DNA from: Diplosphaera chodatii
Taxonomy: Eukaryota; Chlorophyta; Trebouxiophyceae; Prasiolales; Stichococcaceae
Reading direction: 5' to 3'
DNA: 64,000 nt
Assembly: GCA_032358165.1 (NCBI GenBank)
Contig: JAALGY010000038.1
Coordinates: 2,542,001 to 2,606,000 of the forward strand
Made by a program: the position numbers and the translations under genes. Shown in pieces: positions 25,701 through 38,400 of this stretch (positions are counted from its first letter, which is position 1; each line of letters opens with the position of its first letter). The notes under the pieces are model-generated. The model searched no databases. It saw only the letters and a program-made list of their open reading frames with translations, and was not told the DNA's origin.

Positions 25701-28700
25701 CCTTGCTGTGCCACCATGCTGACCATGCCAACCCCAGACGCTGCCCAGCAGGCGCCGCGCCAGGGTGACATATGTCACCTAGAACCTGAAAGCTTTTCTC
25801 AGGTTTCCTTGGGATGTGCCGACGAGCACGATGCATGCTGCTGCTGCTGACTACAGAGGGCACCTGGCGCGCCGCCGCGGGTGGTGTACTCCACGCGCCA
25901 CAGGTGCAGCGAGCCGTTGGCGGAGGCGGACGCGACCGACTGCCCGTCCTCGCACCCGCTGGCGCCCAGCATGCGGCCGCCTGCGCCGCGGCTGGACTCG
26001 AGTCGAACTCAAGAGCGAGCCGATCAGGGAAAACCGAGCCTGCTGTCGTTCTGGTCAGCAGCAATGCCCTCGGCAGAAGGCGCACCCTGCGCGGCGTAGG
26101 TGATGCGGCTGCGGAAGGACACATCCTTCTCAAGCCGCCGGCAGTCCCACACCTGGCGTGAGCGCAACACACTGGTTGTCAGCTGTATTGGCCTGGTTGC
26201 TGCGCTGCCGGAGACTGTCGACATGTGGGGAGTGCAGTGTTCTGATCTGGGGCCAAGCACGCGGTGACTGTGCACTGGGCGCCACAGCGCACCCTGCGTG
26301 AGCTCTCCGGGGTTCAGCAGAAGCCGGCGAGTACAATACAAGGTCTGGACATCTTGTACGGCACCGTCATAGCACAGCAGGGCATGGCAGCACCTTGACG
26401 GTCTCGTCGTTGGAGGCGCTCACGAAGAAGGCGCCGCCGCTGGCCGCCGCCACCTGGTTCACCGCCCGCCTGTGCTCCGCCAGGTGCGCCACCTGCAGTT
26501 TAGTCAGGATCCAGCGTGTTCAACCCCGTGCCCCAGTCCGATGACTGCTTGCAGGTCGCAGGTCGCAGAGCAACCTCTGCGACATGCGCTGCTTGCAATG
26601 CGCTGCAGGCAACTGCAAAATCATCATGTTGCGGATGGGAGCCTACAGCACAACGATGCTGCTGTGGATGGTGCAGTTTGTCCTTGGTGTTACGACTTGA
26701 TGTGAGGCTCAATTTCTGGCAGTGCTGACGGTCTGCAGCTACAGTAGTTGTGTCTTGCCACCTACTGTAATGTTAACGCTATCTTGACTGCCAGATGCCT
26801 GACGCATGCAGCAGCTCTTCTGAGGGTCCCTCAGGGATCAGGGTTTAGGTTTGCGGCCCCGCACCAGCACGCCGCGTGGGTGCCAGGGCTCGGGGGACGC
26901 CGCGCCGGCCGGAATCGCGATGCCGCCGCCGTCGATGGTATTCCCGCCGCCGCCCTCCGCCTCGGCCGCGCCCGCATCCTGCCCCAGGGCGGGCCGGCTG
27001 GGTGGGCGTGGCAGGCTCAGCGGCTCCTCCAGGCTCAGCGACAGCCGGCCTGCAATGCCGACAGGCTGTCAGCCTGCAGCAGGTTGTCGACCTGATGGCT
27101 GTTCGACATCAAAGGGCTTGCACAGTCACTGCCTCTGTTGAAGCGCAGCCAGGTTGGGGCAGCTGCGATGCGTCGCAGGCACCTGCCAGATGTGCCTGCG
27201 GCTCATCGTGTCCGCCCTGACCTGACTTAGCATGTCCTGCCGTGCATGTGCACATGTGCACGAGACAGGTGAGATGCTGCCGAGACCTGGCATCGAGTCG
27301 GCGGCTGGCTTGGGGCCGAGACGCGTCGCGTGGGCGACCAGCTGCGCCGTTCCCGCCGCCGCCGCACGCAGCAGTCCCGCGCCGCCGCCATCAGAACCGG
27401 GCGCCGGCCCGGCTTCCGAGCCGTCAGGGTTCGTGCTGGCGGCGGCAGCGCCGGCGGCCGCGGCGGGTCTAGGTGACTGCCGGGCGTCTCGTCGCGGATG
27501 CGGCAGCAGCACAGCGGGGTTGGCGGCCGCTGCAGGGGGGATGATGTGGCCGTCCTGCGCCGCGGCGGCTGCGGCGGCGTTCAGCGCCGCCGAAAGAACG
27601 GAGGCGCCCCCCTGCAATGAAACAAATGGGTTGAGAGTGCCGAACACTGAGCTCCGCTCCGATGCACAGCCAAATGCATATACACCAAGATACAGCCTCA
27701 TAGGATGTGTACCCGGGGAGTCTCGGGGCACTCATGTCTCCCTGCGATGCTGGCGGCATGCAGTCAACATGGTGCAGTTTGCTCCAGGCTGCGTGTGACG
27801 TTCATGACACAGCATAGCAGCTCCGAGAAATATGCTGTCCATGGCAGCTCAGCGGCTGGACGGTGAACACCACCACACTGCCTCTGTCAGTGTGGTGGCG
27901 CCTGGCATCCCTGACCCGCTGAGCGTTGCACAAGAGCGCAACTTGGTGCATGGGCAGTGACAAGGGCCATGCCACGCAGCCTACGCATGTCAACCGGAGA
28001 ACCTCCTTGGCACTGGACTACACCGTGATGCACTGGTGGGTATCACCTGCGCGTGTGCGGCGGGGAGGCGCGAAGAATAGAGCGGCACGCCCCGCAGCTC
28101 GGGGCACGCCTCTGAGTCCTGGGCAGCCGGCGGCGGGCATGGCTCAGCTCCAGGGGCAGACTGCCGTCGGCGCCGCTGCGGCGTCTGCATCTGCGTCTGC
28201 ACCAACCACGCTTTCGTGACTGCAGGAAGCGGACGGCGTCCAAACGGCAAAGTACTTCATTTGATTCCTGCTGGTGTTGGTCATCAATACTGGGCAATAG
28301 CACGCAGGGATGGAGCCCTGGCTTGCAGTAGGCCCCCAGATTATGCACCAACATGACAGGACCCGGCGCCGCTGTGGGGGCGCTCCCCAAGCACCACAGC
28401 ACATCCCGTACCTGCGCTGATGACGCCGCCGACCGGGGGGTGCCCAGCCGGCTGCGGGGCGTGGTGGCGCGGGAGGCCGCCCAGCTGCGGGGCGCGCGCG
28501 GCGGGGGCGGCGTCTGCTGCGGCGGCGGCGGCGCGGGCGACGGCGCCGGCAGCGCCTCCGGCTCCCTGAGACACCCCGCCAGCTCCTGCGCCGCCGTGAC
28601 AGGCGCCGAGCCGTTTGGCAGCAGGTGCCGGATACCGTGACAAGGGCTGGGCATTGTCAGCTGCCTGCTGTTCATGGAGGGTAGGCATGTTCGCTTGCTG

Positions 28701-31700
28701 TATTGTGAGCGCACCTTTGCGTCTGCGAGCGAGGCGGGTTCGCTGGTCAGGGCGGGCGCCACGAGCGGCAGCAGCAGCGCGTACACTTCTGCGGGCGACT
28801 GCTGGCCGGCGGCCGCCGCCACAAACTCGACCGCAGACGACCGCACGCTGCAGACCGCAGCACAGCATGTCACCGCAATCTATGCAAGCCATGTGTTCTC
28901 AGGGTTTTGTGACACACGATCCACAGGTGGCTGTGATGCAGGGTCCCGGCAGCCTCTAGGCGTGATCCTTCTCAGTTGATGGTGTTGGGAGTGATGTCTG
29001 CTATGACACACCTGGTGGAGGGGTGCAGCAGCAGCCTGGGGGAGACTCTAGACGCAGCCGCCAGCAGCCAGCGCCCCGTCAGCAGGCCGCAGCGGGTGAT
29101 GGCCGTCAGGAAGCCGGCGGCCGCTGCCACAACTGCTTCCTCCGCATCCGCCAGCGCCTGCACCCCGGGGAGATCATGCGTTGTTCCTGAGAACGAGCTC
29201 CTTTCGTTTGATAGCTGGGCTTGCTGCCCGACAGCAGGACTGTCAGTTGCTTTCAGCGACCTACGCTGGTGACTGTTAGCAGTGTATGCAAAGCATGCTG
29301 CAATTGTCGCCACTGTTGCAGCAGAAGGGCACTGCAGGTGATGGGCACAAACAAGCGAGGCTGCAACAGGCGAAGCATGTTTCAGCCTTGCAGCATTTGC
29401 CATCTGTCATCTGCACCGCCTTCTGCTGCACGTGTGTTACACTGTGACTGGAAAAAGGCTGCATGCTCCTGCCCATGCTCTTGACGTCATCACGAATGTG
29501 GACGCAGACAGGTCATGTCTTTGATGGGCACCTGCTCGAGGCAGGGAAGCAGGAAGGCGTCCAGGCCGGCGGTGCCGGCGTTGACGGCCAGGCAGGCGAT
29601 GTGGCGGAAGAAGCCGGCGCGCAGCTGCCAGTCCCGGTCGTTCAGGAACGTGATGGTCGCCGGCAGCAGAAAGTCGTTGCTCTCCCTGCACATCAGTTCA
29701 GAGGCGTGGAGAGACTATCACCATTCAAGGCATGCAGCATGTGCCGCTGGCTATCTGTCCTGCCTGCCCATCGCACTGGTGGGCACATTCAAGAGGCGGG
29801 TCTGAGCCTGCCATGCAGACACCGCATAGGTGATGTTGCCATGGAAGACACGGCAGCAAACAGCTGTGCGCATGCCAGCTTTTGGGACCGTCTCCAGCCA
29901 CGTATGTCCATCGATCACCAGGCTTTACTGCAGAACCGACGAGTGGCTGGGCTGGGCCGCCTGCCGGCATGCGCAGGGCTACATGCCCGCATCAGACACT
30001 ACATGATATGATGCACAGTGTCGGGACTTCTGCTTGCGCTGCTGTCACACACGTGAAGGCCCTCACTTGCGGCCCAGGAAGGCGACCAGGGCGGGGAGGC
30101 GGGGCAGCAGGGCGCGGCGGGCGGCGGGGCCCGACCCCGCCCCCACCGCCACCTCGTGCACCAGCCGCCCCACCGCCGCCCGCAGCGCGCCCACCTCCGC
30201 ATCGTACCTCACCTGTGACACAGACATATGCAACAGATGGTTCGTGTTCGAGTCGCATGTGCGCACCATGGGATGCTGCTGCCCTGCCTCTGCCTGTCAG
30301 CACCTGACGATGCTGCTGGCCGGCACCGCAGCACCAGCTGTCCGCAGTGCTGGTGTCTGCGTTGAAATGGTCCGCTACATGATGTGGCTGTGCACATCAT
30401 CGACACTGCTACTGCAGCAGATGTCCAAGACAGTGGCGACCTGGATCTGTCATCCGTTTTTGAAAACTTGCCACAGCCTTGCGAGCACCTGCTACAGTAG
30501 CAGCCATGGCTATTTTGGAATGTGCCGCCTTGACGCATATTTGATACCGACCCACCGGCAGCGGCGCCGCTTCCCCCGGCTTGACGGGCGCCTGTCCCTG
30601 CAGCTGCTGCGCCACCAGCAGCCGGTGCGCGGTGGCGGCGATGCCCGCGATCACGCCGGCGAAGCGCACCCGCACAGACTCCTCAGGGTCGTTTGGCACC
30701 AGCGACAGGCCAGGCAGCACGTACCTGCACATGCAAGTTTGCGCATGACTCACTGCGCTGTACGCTATGAGCGTGCTGCAGCGCAGAGCCAGCGCTATAC
30801 AGCTGCGTGTGCCGCATGGGTACGCTATCATTGAGCACACGTGCCTGGCTCTCGAGAAAGCAGGGTGCTTGTCATGTTGAGGCAGCTCTTGTACCAGTGC
30901 AACGACAACCACTGCGGAGCACTGAGCTGCACCGTACTGGCTGTCATTGCATCGCCCGAGGTGCCTCACAAAGCGGATTTGGCAAACAGCATACCTCAGG
31001 AGTGCCTCAGGAGCCACACACGATCCTAGCCGGCTGGCAGAAGACAAGGCTTGCTGTTGCCGTCAAAACAAAGGACGGCGGGGCGCACTCGTGGATGAGC
31101 TTGGCGTCGCCCGGCGGCAGGCGCTGCACATTCTCCAGCGCCGCCGCCAGGCAGCCCACCGCCTCGGCGCGGACGGCGGCCTGGGGCTCTGACACCGCCG
31201 CCTGGCGCAACACTCAAGCGGTCTCGTCCACAGGTTGGGACCCAGCAGGCGGTGGAGACTAAAGTACTCGCGCACCGCACCTCCTGTGGCCTGTGAATGT
31301 TACAGCAGCCAGGCCCAGACCGGGCCCCGCACAGCGGGCCGTTCCAAAACAGAGGCAGGAACAAGGCCATGATGCGGGTGCCCCACCACAAGGTAGGGGA
31401 TGACACGGCGCAGCCGGGTGTCGTCATTGCAGTACGCTGCTGCCGCGCACAGCAGCCTGACCGCTTGGACCTGCGTAGGCATGGACACGGTCAGGAGACC
31501 CCGGTGAGTGGTGCCAAGCACCTTCATGCTAAGGAGCTGCGCCCTTCCTGGTGAGGAGCAGTCCGTTCTGGAACAGCCAGCCGTGCTCCCTCTACCAAGT
31601 GGATGCTCAGGGGCATCCAGAGCCACATGGTAGAGGCGCACAGGTTTGACTGGTCCACTGTACATCAGATACCGCACAGGTGACCAAAGCAGCGTTCCAG

Positions 31701-34700
31701 GCATGTTCAAGGGTACTGCATCAAGCCAATGGAACACCTTACTGACTATCGCGATTGTCTAGTGCTGAGAAGCGGCCTGGCTGAGACATCCAAAGCATGA
31801 GCACACCTGGTGCCGAACGTCTGCTGCATCGCCAATGTGATCTGTTGCACCAACATGCAGTGCATTATCAAAAAGCGGAGGGTCCTCACCTTGGACTCCT
31901 GCAGCACGGCGCCCCGCAGCAGGGGGCACAGCGCCGCGGCGATGAGCTCCATGCCGGGTGCCGCCGGTGCTGGTGCTGCTGCCACAGGCGCTTGCGTCTG
32001 GGCTTGCTGTGGTGACTGCCCGCCGAGCGCGGGTGGCGCTGCAGATCTGCAGCCCGGAAGCCCGCCGCTCAACAGCTTCCGCCAGGCACACTCACGCAGA
32101 GCGCGGGTGCTGGTTGCGCAGCTTGCCAGTTTGAAACCACGAGCAGCAGACAACCATCACAAGCACAATTGCCCAGCGATCTATCGTACGCACTGCAGGG
32201 CGTCCGTGGGGCGCTCGGGGCTGGCGCCCGGGGTGCCCGCCCGGATGTACCCCTCGTCCAGCGCCACGCCGCCGCCGGAGCCGCCGCCGAAAAATGCGCC
32301 CTCCTCGCTGCCGGCTGCCAGCCAGACACGACAGCACCCCAGTCATGGCGTGCTCCGGCAGGCGCAGTGGTTCCAGGTGACAGCCATGCGGGAGCGCGCC
32401 CTGCAACAGCAGCTGATGGGGAACGGTTTGGGTACAGCACCTCCGCTGAGCTGGCTCATCAGGTCCCGCGTGTCGCTGAGCAGCTTGCCGACGTCGGCGG
32501 CCAGGTCGCCGTCGAAGGGCCGCGGCGTCTCAGCGGCACCTGCGCATGGTGCAACAGAGACTCGAAGGTCTGCCTGACACCAGGGCCGTCCACTTGCCAC
32601 AAGAGTGTGGCTGCCTCTGGGGGGCTGCCACTTGAGTGAAATACGACCTGCACTGAGTCATACCAATGCTGGGCGCCGTACCTGCTGCCACTGCTGCAGG
32701 GGTCGGGCTGCCACCCTCCGGCATGTCATCCATTGGTGCATCCGCACCGTTAATTGGCGGCAGGGATGGCGGGCCGCATGTGCCATTGCGCAGCTCAGCC
32801 TGGGGCTGGGTGTCTGCCAAACCCTGCGGTTGAGATGAGTGACCCGATTGAACGCTGCACTATGCTGCCTCCTGGCAGTCGTGAACGAGCTGCTGCCACA
32901 TGAGACGGAAGATGAAGGTTTCTAGACGCATCGAATAGGCGGATGCATCCCCCTCAGTCACACATGCATCTCACCGTTGCCAGGCGGTGGAAGTCGGCCT
33001 CGATGGCCGCCACCCGGGCGTCTGGCTCCAGGGTGGCCAGGCCGCCCAGGAAGGGGTGCAGCAGGGCGCCAAAGTACGGCGGGAACAGCTGCGGGCCGTA
33101 GTGCTGCAGGTACTCCTCTGCAGACAGCCGCCGCCCTGCAGCATGGGCGTAAAGCGTACTTGGGTAGCAGACAATGCAGAATGTGGTATTGAGCAGTATT
33201 GAGTAGCCCTTTGTGGTCAGCCACTGCCTTCTGCAGCAATTGGGACAGCATTGGCGAGGCCATGTGTGTCCTTCACGCCGCTGATTGACAGATTACGAAG
33301 GCGCACAAATGCGCACCTGGCTCCAGCTGGATCATGTGGAGGATCAGGCGGCGCAGCGCCGGCGGCAGCCCCGCCAGCTGGGGCCCTGGGTCGTGCTCCC
33401 GCCGCCGGTACGCCAGCAGCTGCAGTACACACACGGCAGGTTCGAGCAATAGTTTGTGAGCCGAGCGCAGTCCTTAGGATATGAATCTGCAAACGCCATT
33501 GTGGCAGTGGTGCTCAAACCAGGAACAACTGTCATCACCCCAAAAACCAACTTGGGTGTCATGCGGCAAGGGCGATAGTGGCAGTGGGCGCTCACTTCAG
33601 GAAACGACTGTCATCACCCCAAAAACAAATTGAATACCAGACTGATCCACAGTGACGTGTTCAGTATGGATGGGTGCGCTGAACCGCGCCTGGCTCAGGT
33701 CGAACAGCGCGGCGCCGTCCGTGAATAGCTCGGCGAGCACGCAGCCCAGGCTGAAGACGTCCATCGCGGGGGTGAGAGCGGTGGGGCCCTCGGCGGCGGC
33801 CGCGGAGGACGCCTCGTAAAAGCGCTCCGGGGCCAGATAGCAGCGCCGCCGGCCGCCCGTGTCGAAGAAGAACGAGAAGTCCGCCTGCACGGTGCACACT
33901 AACCTTTTCGTGTCTACAACATGCTTCTAAAGGTGGACACACTTGGACATAGTTTACACGAGTTTCGTTCTCAGGCTGCTGGCTGAGTGTTGCGAGTACA
34001 CCTGACCTTGGGTGTGGGGCTGCCAGGACACCTGAGTTTGTAGCCAGCTGACAGTAAGGTGCGCTGCCTAAGCCTTGGGCAGGTGCAAGGATTACTGGCA
34101 TGTCACCAAGCCAGCAGGGCAGGCGAGAACACCCAAATCCTGAAGTCCGAATGGGCGACTTCATGACATGGGTGTCTGCACCGAAGCTGCTGGCTGGACA
34201 CACATGACCGGCAGCGATCCAAGCCTTTAGCATATGACACTGGTGAGCACATGGATGGGTGGACTGCTACGACTGGTGCTGTAGCCATCACAAAAGGCAG
34301 CCAAAGGCACTCGCCGGGTTGTCGGCGGGCAGCTGCACAGGCTTGTAGGAAGCGAAGTCCGCCAGGTACGCCCAGTGCCAGGAGGTGACCAGCACGTTCT
34401 CGGCCTTCAGATCGCCGTGGCAGACGCCCGCGCCGTGCGCCGCCGCCAGGCCCTCCAGCAGCTGGTACGCGATCCACAGCTGCGGGTTTGGTAACATCAG
34501 CCTTACACCTACGGCATTCTGCACCCCAGCAGGACCCGCATGAAAGCGGCCCAATGAAACCAGCACTACCAGCAGCTGCAACACGTACAACATGCTGCAG
34601 CGTGCGATGAGCAATGTGTTTCAGAGCATGGCTTGCTGTGCCACAGACCTACTGTCATTGGTTCTGATCAAGAAGCTCCAAGCAGGTTTTTGAATGTTGG

Positions 34701-35823
34701 AGAACATGACCGTTTTCAACACCGTGTCACATTAAGTGTGCACAGTGTTGCCTGAACACATTTAGGCTGGCAGCAGATGTTTGTCAGCACATTGCCATCA
34801 GTACCCGTCGAGCTGGTGCATGTAGGCGCATCATGCAGCGGACTGCACAAATCCACACCAACTGGCAGAGCGTCGCTTCGCAATGCGCCGAGAGTAACAA
34901 GTGTCACTGCAGGGTGCTGCTTAGCCGCACCTTCTCCAGCTGCGACAGGAAAGGGCGTGTGCCGAGGCGGTGGCTCAGGCTCGCATACACATGCTGCCGG
35001 ATGAGGTAGCAGGCGCGCTCCGTCTCCACCCACTCCTGGGGATGAAGACAGCCCAGGCATTGACGCGCCTGTTGCTGTTGATACGGTTGAAGAGCTGCCA
35101 TTCACAATCATGACATGCCTGAGCTATCCACATGCCGCCTCCAATCGGGGTGCACCTGGAATGGCCACACATGACCAGCTGGGATCCCACGCAGCTTCCA
35201 CCTGCATAGTGAACGGGCATTGGTTTGGGTCCCTGGTCAATGAAACGGGCATCTACATTTCAGATGGTCATGGCATTTGCAGTGACATGGCTTTTGCTGT
35301 CGTTGGGTTACATCTATGTCGCACTTAATGTCCTTCAACTGCTGCGCATAGGGCCGCAAGTCCGGCACCTCGCCTCGCTTATAGTACACCTGCAGAACGC
35401 CGGCGCCAGTGTTGTTTGAGGCGATCTGCCGCACGTGCACTACCGTACACCACGGCAGTTTCAAATCCTCACGATGTCAGGTTGAGAAAAGGAGCACCTT
35501 GACAACCACAAGGCCGCCATCCTCGTGCACACACAATGCCGTCTTCAGGAAGCGCCCGCCGCCTGCATATAGGCGTCAGGGGATGTGCGACTGGTTTAGC
35601 CAGCACGCAGACTGGCGAGAAGCAGACTGGCGAACCTTCCCGTTCGTGACAGGATGATGAGCAAGCTGTCGCCTGTTGTCTGCCGCTAGTGCATTACATC
35701 ACGGGCCTATGCTTGAGTCCTGCGGACTGGCGACTCACCCAGCATGTCTTGCAAAGTGACATCGTTCAGCTCTGCCAGATGCTCCGGCTGCAGCTTCTGC
35801 GGCTGCGCCAGCTGGTTGCCCAT
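22782..35823 (-). CDS. VPS15: VPS15, regulatory protein kinase of the class III PI3-kinase complex
   Basis: VPS15 scaffolds and activates VPS34 for endosomal sorting and autophagy. The 34 exons give about 1554 aa: 35823-35739, 35562-35498, 35389-35312, 35068-34931, 34479-34315, 33884-33690, 33419-33317, 33135-32975, 32823-32682, 32539-32441, 32314-32194, 32046-31890, 31470-31387, 31201-31089, 30724-30556, 30212-30067, 29685-29532, 29157-29012, 28847-28715, 28585-28412, 28196-28047, 27611-27287, 27049-26865, 26492-26394, 26152-26086, 25980-25864, 25223-25087, 24939-24889, 24714-24582, 24334-24171, 23864-23701, 23534-23384, 23173-22940, 22841-22782. The start MGNQ fits the family's N-myristoylation. 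The kinase part (residues 1-330) shows [35 protein letters not shown] (DFA, not DFG, as in VPS15) and [21 protein letters not shown] repeats follow (about 450-870), then a low-complexity Ala/Pro linker, then WD40 blades ending [12 protein letters not shown]. Exon 4 could instead start at 35035 (same phase). Introns 5 and 6 need GC donors. Confidence 0.92.
33501..33633. repeat. Direct repeat, two copies of about 55 bases, in VPS15 intron 6
   Basis: Copies at about 33501-33554 and 33578-33633 share GTGGCAGTGG, then a block ACTGTCATCACCCCAAAAAC that is identical in both. They lie between kinase-domain exons of VPS15, close to a suspected GC-donor intron. Confidence 0.8.
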
Positions 35824-36674
35824 GGCTGCCCGGGTTTGGCGCCGAGTCACAGGTGTGGGTCAGCAGCCCACGCTGCCGGCTGCAACACCAATGCTGCTGA
35901 CGGCTGCTGCTCGAGACAACGGGAAGGGTCGCATCAAGAGAATGCATGCAGCATCGGTGCTGTCCTCTGTGAGTCACTCAGTTCCTGACATGGCAGGGCG
36001 CTGCATGCTGCCCCATGCCGCAGCAGGGCCTCGAACCCGGGTCTGCCGGATGGCAGCTGGGTGGAGGCTACCTGATAGCAGCAGTTAGACTGCCGGATGG
36101 TGTCAATTGCCTTGGAATCACATTTGACAGGACAATTAATAGGCTGCGACAGGGATGTGAACTTCCGACAGCAGTTGTTTGCAAGGGCCGCAGATCGAGC
36201 AAATTCAAGCTGCTTCAGTGGTTTCTGCTGCCTCGAACTGCCCAATGCGAGCCAGTGCATTGCCACGAGCACTTGCAGCCTGTGCATGGTGCAAACTGCA
36301 GTGTCCAAGACGCTGTGCTGCTACAGGGCGGGGCAACCTTCAGCAACACAACCTTGTGATCAGCAGCGGCAGGCGGCATTCTTTTGCATGCAGACCTTGT
36401 TGAAGTTGCGGCTCGAAAAACATCTCAGCTTCCATCGCCCAAAGCACGCACGAAAGCACTGTACAGGCGTGCTCATACAGGCCGTTGCTCCTGCAGCATT
36501 CTCTGGTTGCGCTGCTAGGATCTGCAGCGAGGGGCTGGCAAGCTGGACTGCCTAAGTACCTCCTCATGTAGCCGCGCAGCATCTCTATTCCGCAAGATCA
36601 GCCCCTTGCAGCGCATCCCACAGCACAGACACGCTGTGCCGCAAGCATTCCGCAGCTGTGCACAGCACCACATC
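35824..36674. promoter_or_regulatory. Head-to-head intergenic region between VPS15 (-) and lipid phosphatase (+)
   Basis: The two start codons are 851 bases apart and divergent, so both promoters must lie here. No TATA box was found at a fixed distance from either start and no coding frame was supported. A shared bidirectional promoter is inference only. Confidence 0.5.
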
Positions 36675-37982
36675 ATGGCTGTTGCGCAGCAGGACACCAC
36701 GCAGACGCCTGGCGAACAGGTGTCGTCGCTGGCGGCGCTGGACAGGTCCCTGTCCACCGCGCTGTTCCGCAACCTCGGGGCGCAGATCCCGAGGCCGGCG
36801 CTCATGCTGTTTGAGCATGCCGGCAATGGCCTGTTCTGGATCCCAGGTGAGCCTTCAATCTCTGCAGATATGTCTCATCCCTTTCGATGCCGCGGGTCTG
36901 TGCTTGCATCATACTCAGACGCCACAGCAGCGCATCACCGCTGCCGCCGCTGCCCTGATCCGCCTACTGGCACGACCTGCAGGCGCTCTGGCGGTGTGGC
37001 TGCTGCCGGGGCTGATGCCATATCAGCGCACGCTGGTGGCCAACCTGCTAGCGGGCTTTGTAGTGGACATCATAGTGGTCGGCACAATCAAGGGGACTGT
37101 GCGCAGAGGGTGAGCAGTGGGTTTGCCCAATCCTAAGGACTACTTCAGCGCTTGATGCACCCAGCTGTTGAGAAAGTCAGCGGCGGCACCGATTATGTCC
37201 TGCGCACCCGCAGAGCAGAGTCCGGCAGTATGACTTTGACTTCATGCTTCCCAGGCGGCCCGTGTACAATAAGGAGGATGACTTTGTGTTGGTGGTTTCG
37301 GTTGACAAGTATTCTTTCCCCAGCGGCCACGCTTCCAGGCGAGATCCTGACCAGTCAAATTCACTACTTAGATGAATCGCGATTGCACAGCAATGTATAC
37401 AGGGTCGGATCATCAGACACCGCCATGTTACTCTGCAGGGCGTCCTTCATTGCATTGTTTGCGGCGGTGTGCTGGCACGCCGCCTCCAGGCCGCTGGCGG
37501 CGGCCGTGCTGGCGTGGGGCGCCGCCACCGCCGTCAGCCGCGCGCTGCTGGGGCGGCACTTCCTGGGCGATGTGGCCGCGGGCTGCCTCGTGGGCGCCGC
37601 CACGACCGCGGTCATCACTCGGGTGAGTGCAGCACCAAGATGTAAAGGCATTGAACCGTACTATCACTGTTGAGCTTGGGCCCGTTCACAGCCTCCAACC
37701 TTTACAATGAGCGGTAACGGTCTCATGTGAGCAGCGGCTAATGGGTGCCTAGCAGTGACGGTTCGTGGTATGTGGCAGGACATTCTTGACTGTCTTGTTG
37801 TTGATGGTACCGGCAGTGGCACCAAACGTCAGGTCTGATGTCTGATACTGCAGGGTTCGTGGGACATCGGCACCCCGCTGCTGCCGGAGGCCCTGTCGCA
37901 GCAGTGGTACCATGCAGCAGCGGCCTGGCTGTCGGGCCTGCCGTTTGCGCCCCTGCAGCAGCTGTACGGGCATCAGCTCTGA
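36675..37982 (+). CDS. PAP2-superfamily lipid phosphatase (polyisoprenoid/presqualene diphosphate phosphatase type)
   Basis: Predicted to dephosphorylate a lipid (di)phosphate at a membrane. Five exons (36675-36846, 36983-37109, 37255-37338, 37439-37622, 37854-37982) give 231 aa. All three phosphatase motifs are present: C1 as KGTVRRGRPVYNK, C2 as SFPSGHAS, C3 as SRALLGRHFLGD. The pre-motif region (LDRSLSTALFR, LFEHAGNGLFWIPG) matches the PLPP6 branch rather than classical LPPs. Hydrophobic helices lie around ALAVWLLPGL, LVANLLAGFVVDIIVVG, ASFIALFAAVCW and LAAAVLAWGAATAV, and after C3. Two splice choices matter. Exon 2 starts at 36983, the only acceptor giving the right phase. Exon 3 ends with AG|GCGAGA, a GC donor, because no GT donor joins PSGHAS to the next exon in phase. 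Confidence 0.87.
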
Positions 37983-38400
37983 CATCTGATTGCCAGTACA
38001 CGTGGAAGTGAATGAGGGTATATCTGGTGATCGGTATCGGCGCCGAGCCTCTTGTCCTTTGCGGGGGGGAACTGCAATGCCGCTTGTCCCACCTGTTGAT
38101 GCAAGTTTGAAGTGCGCATGGCAGACTACACGCCCCTCCATCATCAAGGACAGCATCCGGCTGCCGCATAGTTTTCAGTACAAGCTGGAAGCTTTGCATG
38201 CTGTACCGCAGCTGCCGCATCCGGCCATATGTCCCCTTGGTCTTGGCCTCCTGGGATCTACAGCACTACCCTCATAGCAACTTGGGATGCGTAGTTCATA
38301 AGGGCGCTGGAGCGAGCTGCAGCACACTCGGGATCTATAGTCTAGCGCAACTTGGTCCTTGGATCTGCATGCAGCCGAAACCCAGTCTGCTCGATCAGCC
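37983..38400. other. Intergenic, phosphatase 3' UTR and FCP1 5' flank
   Basis: No gene is seen. The last 100 bases before 38401 probably contain the FCP1-like 5' UTR. Confidence 0.4.
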
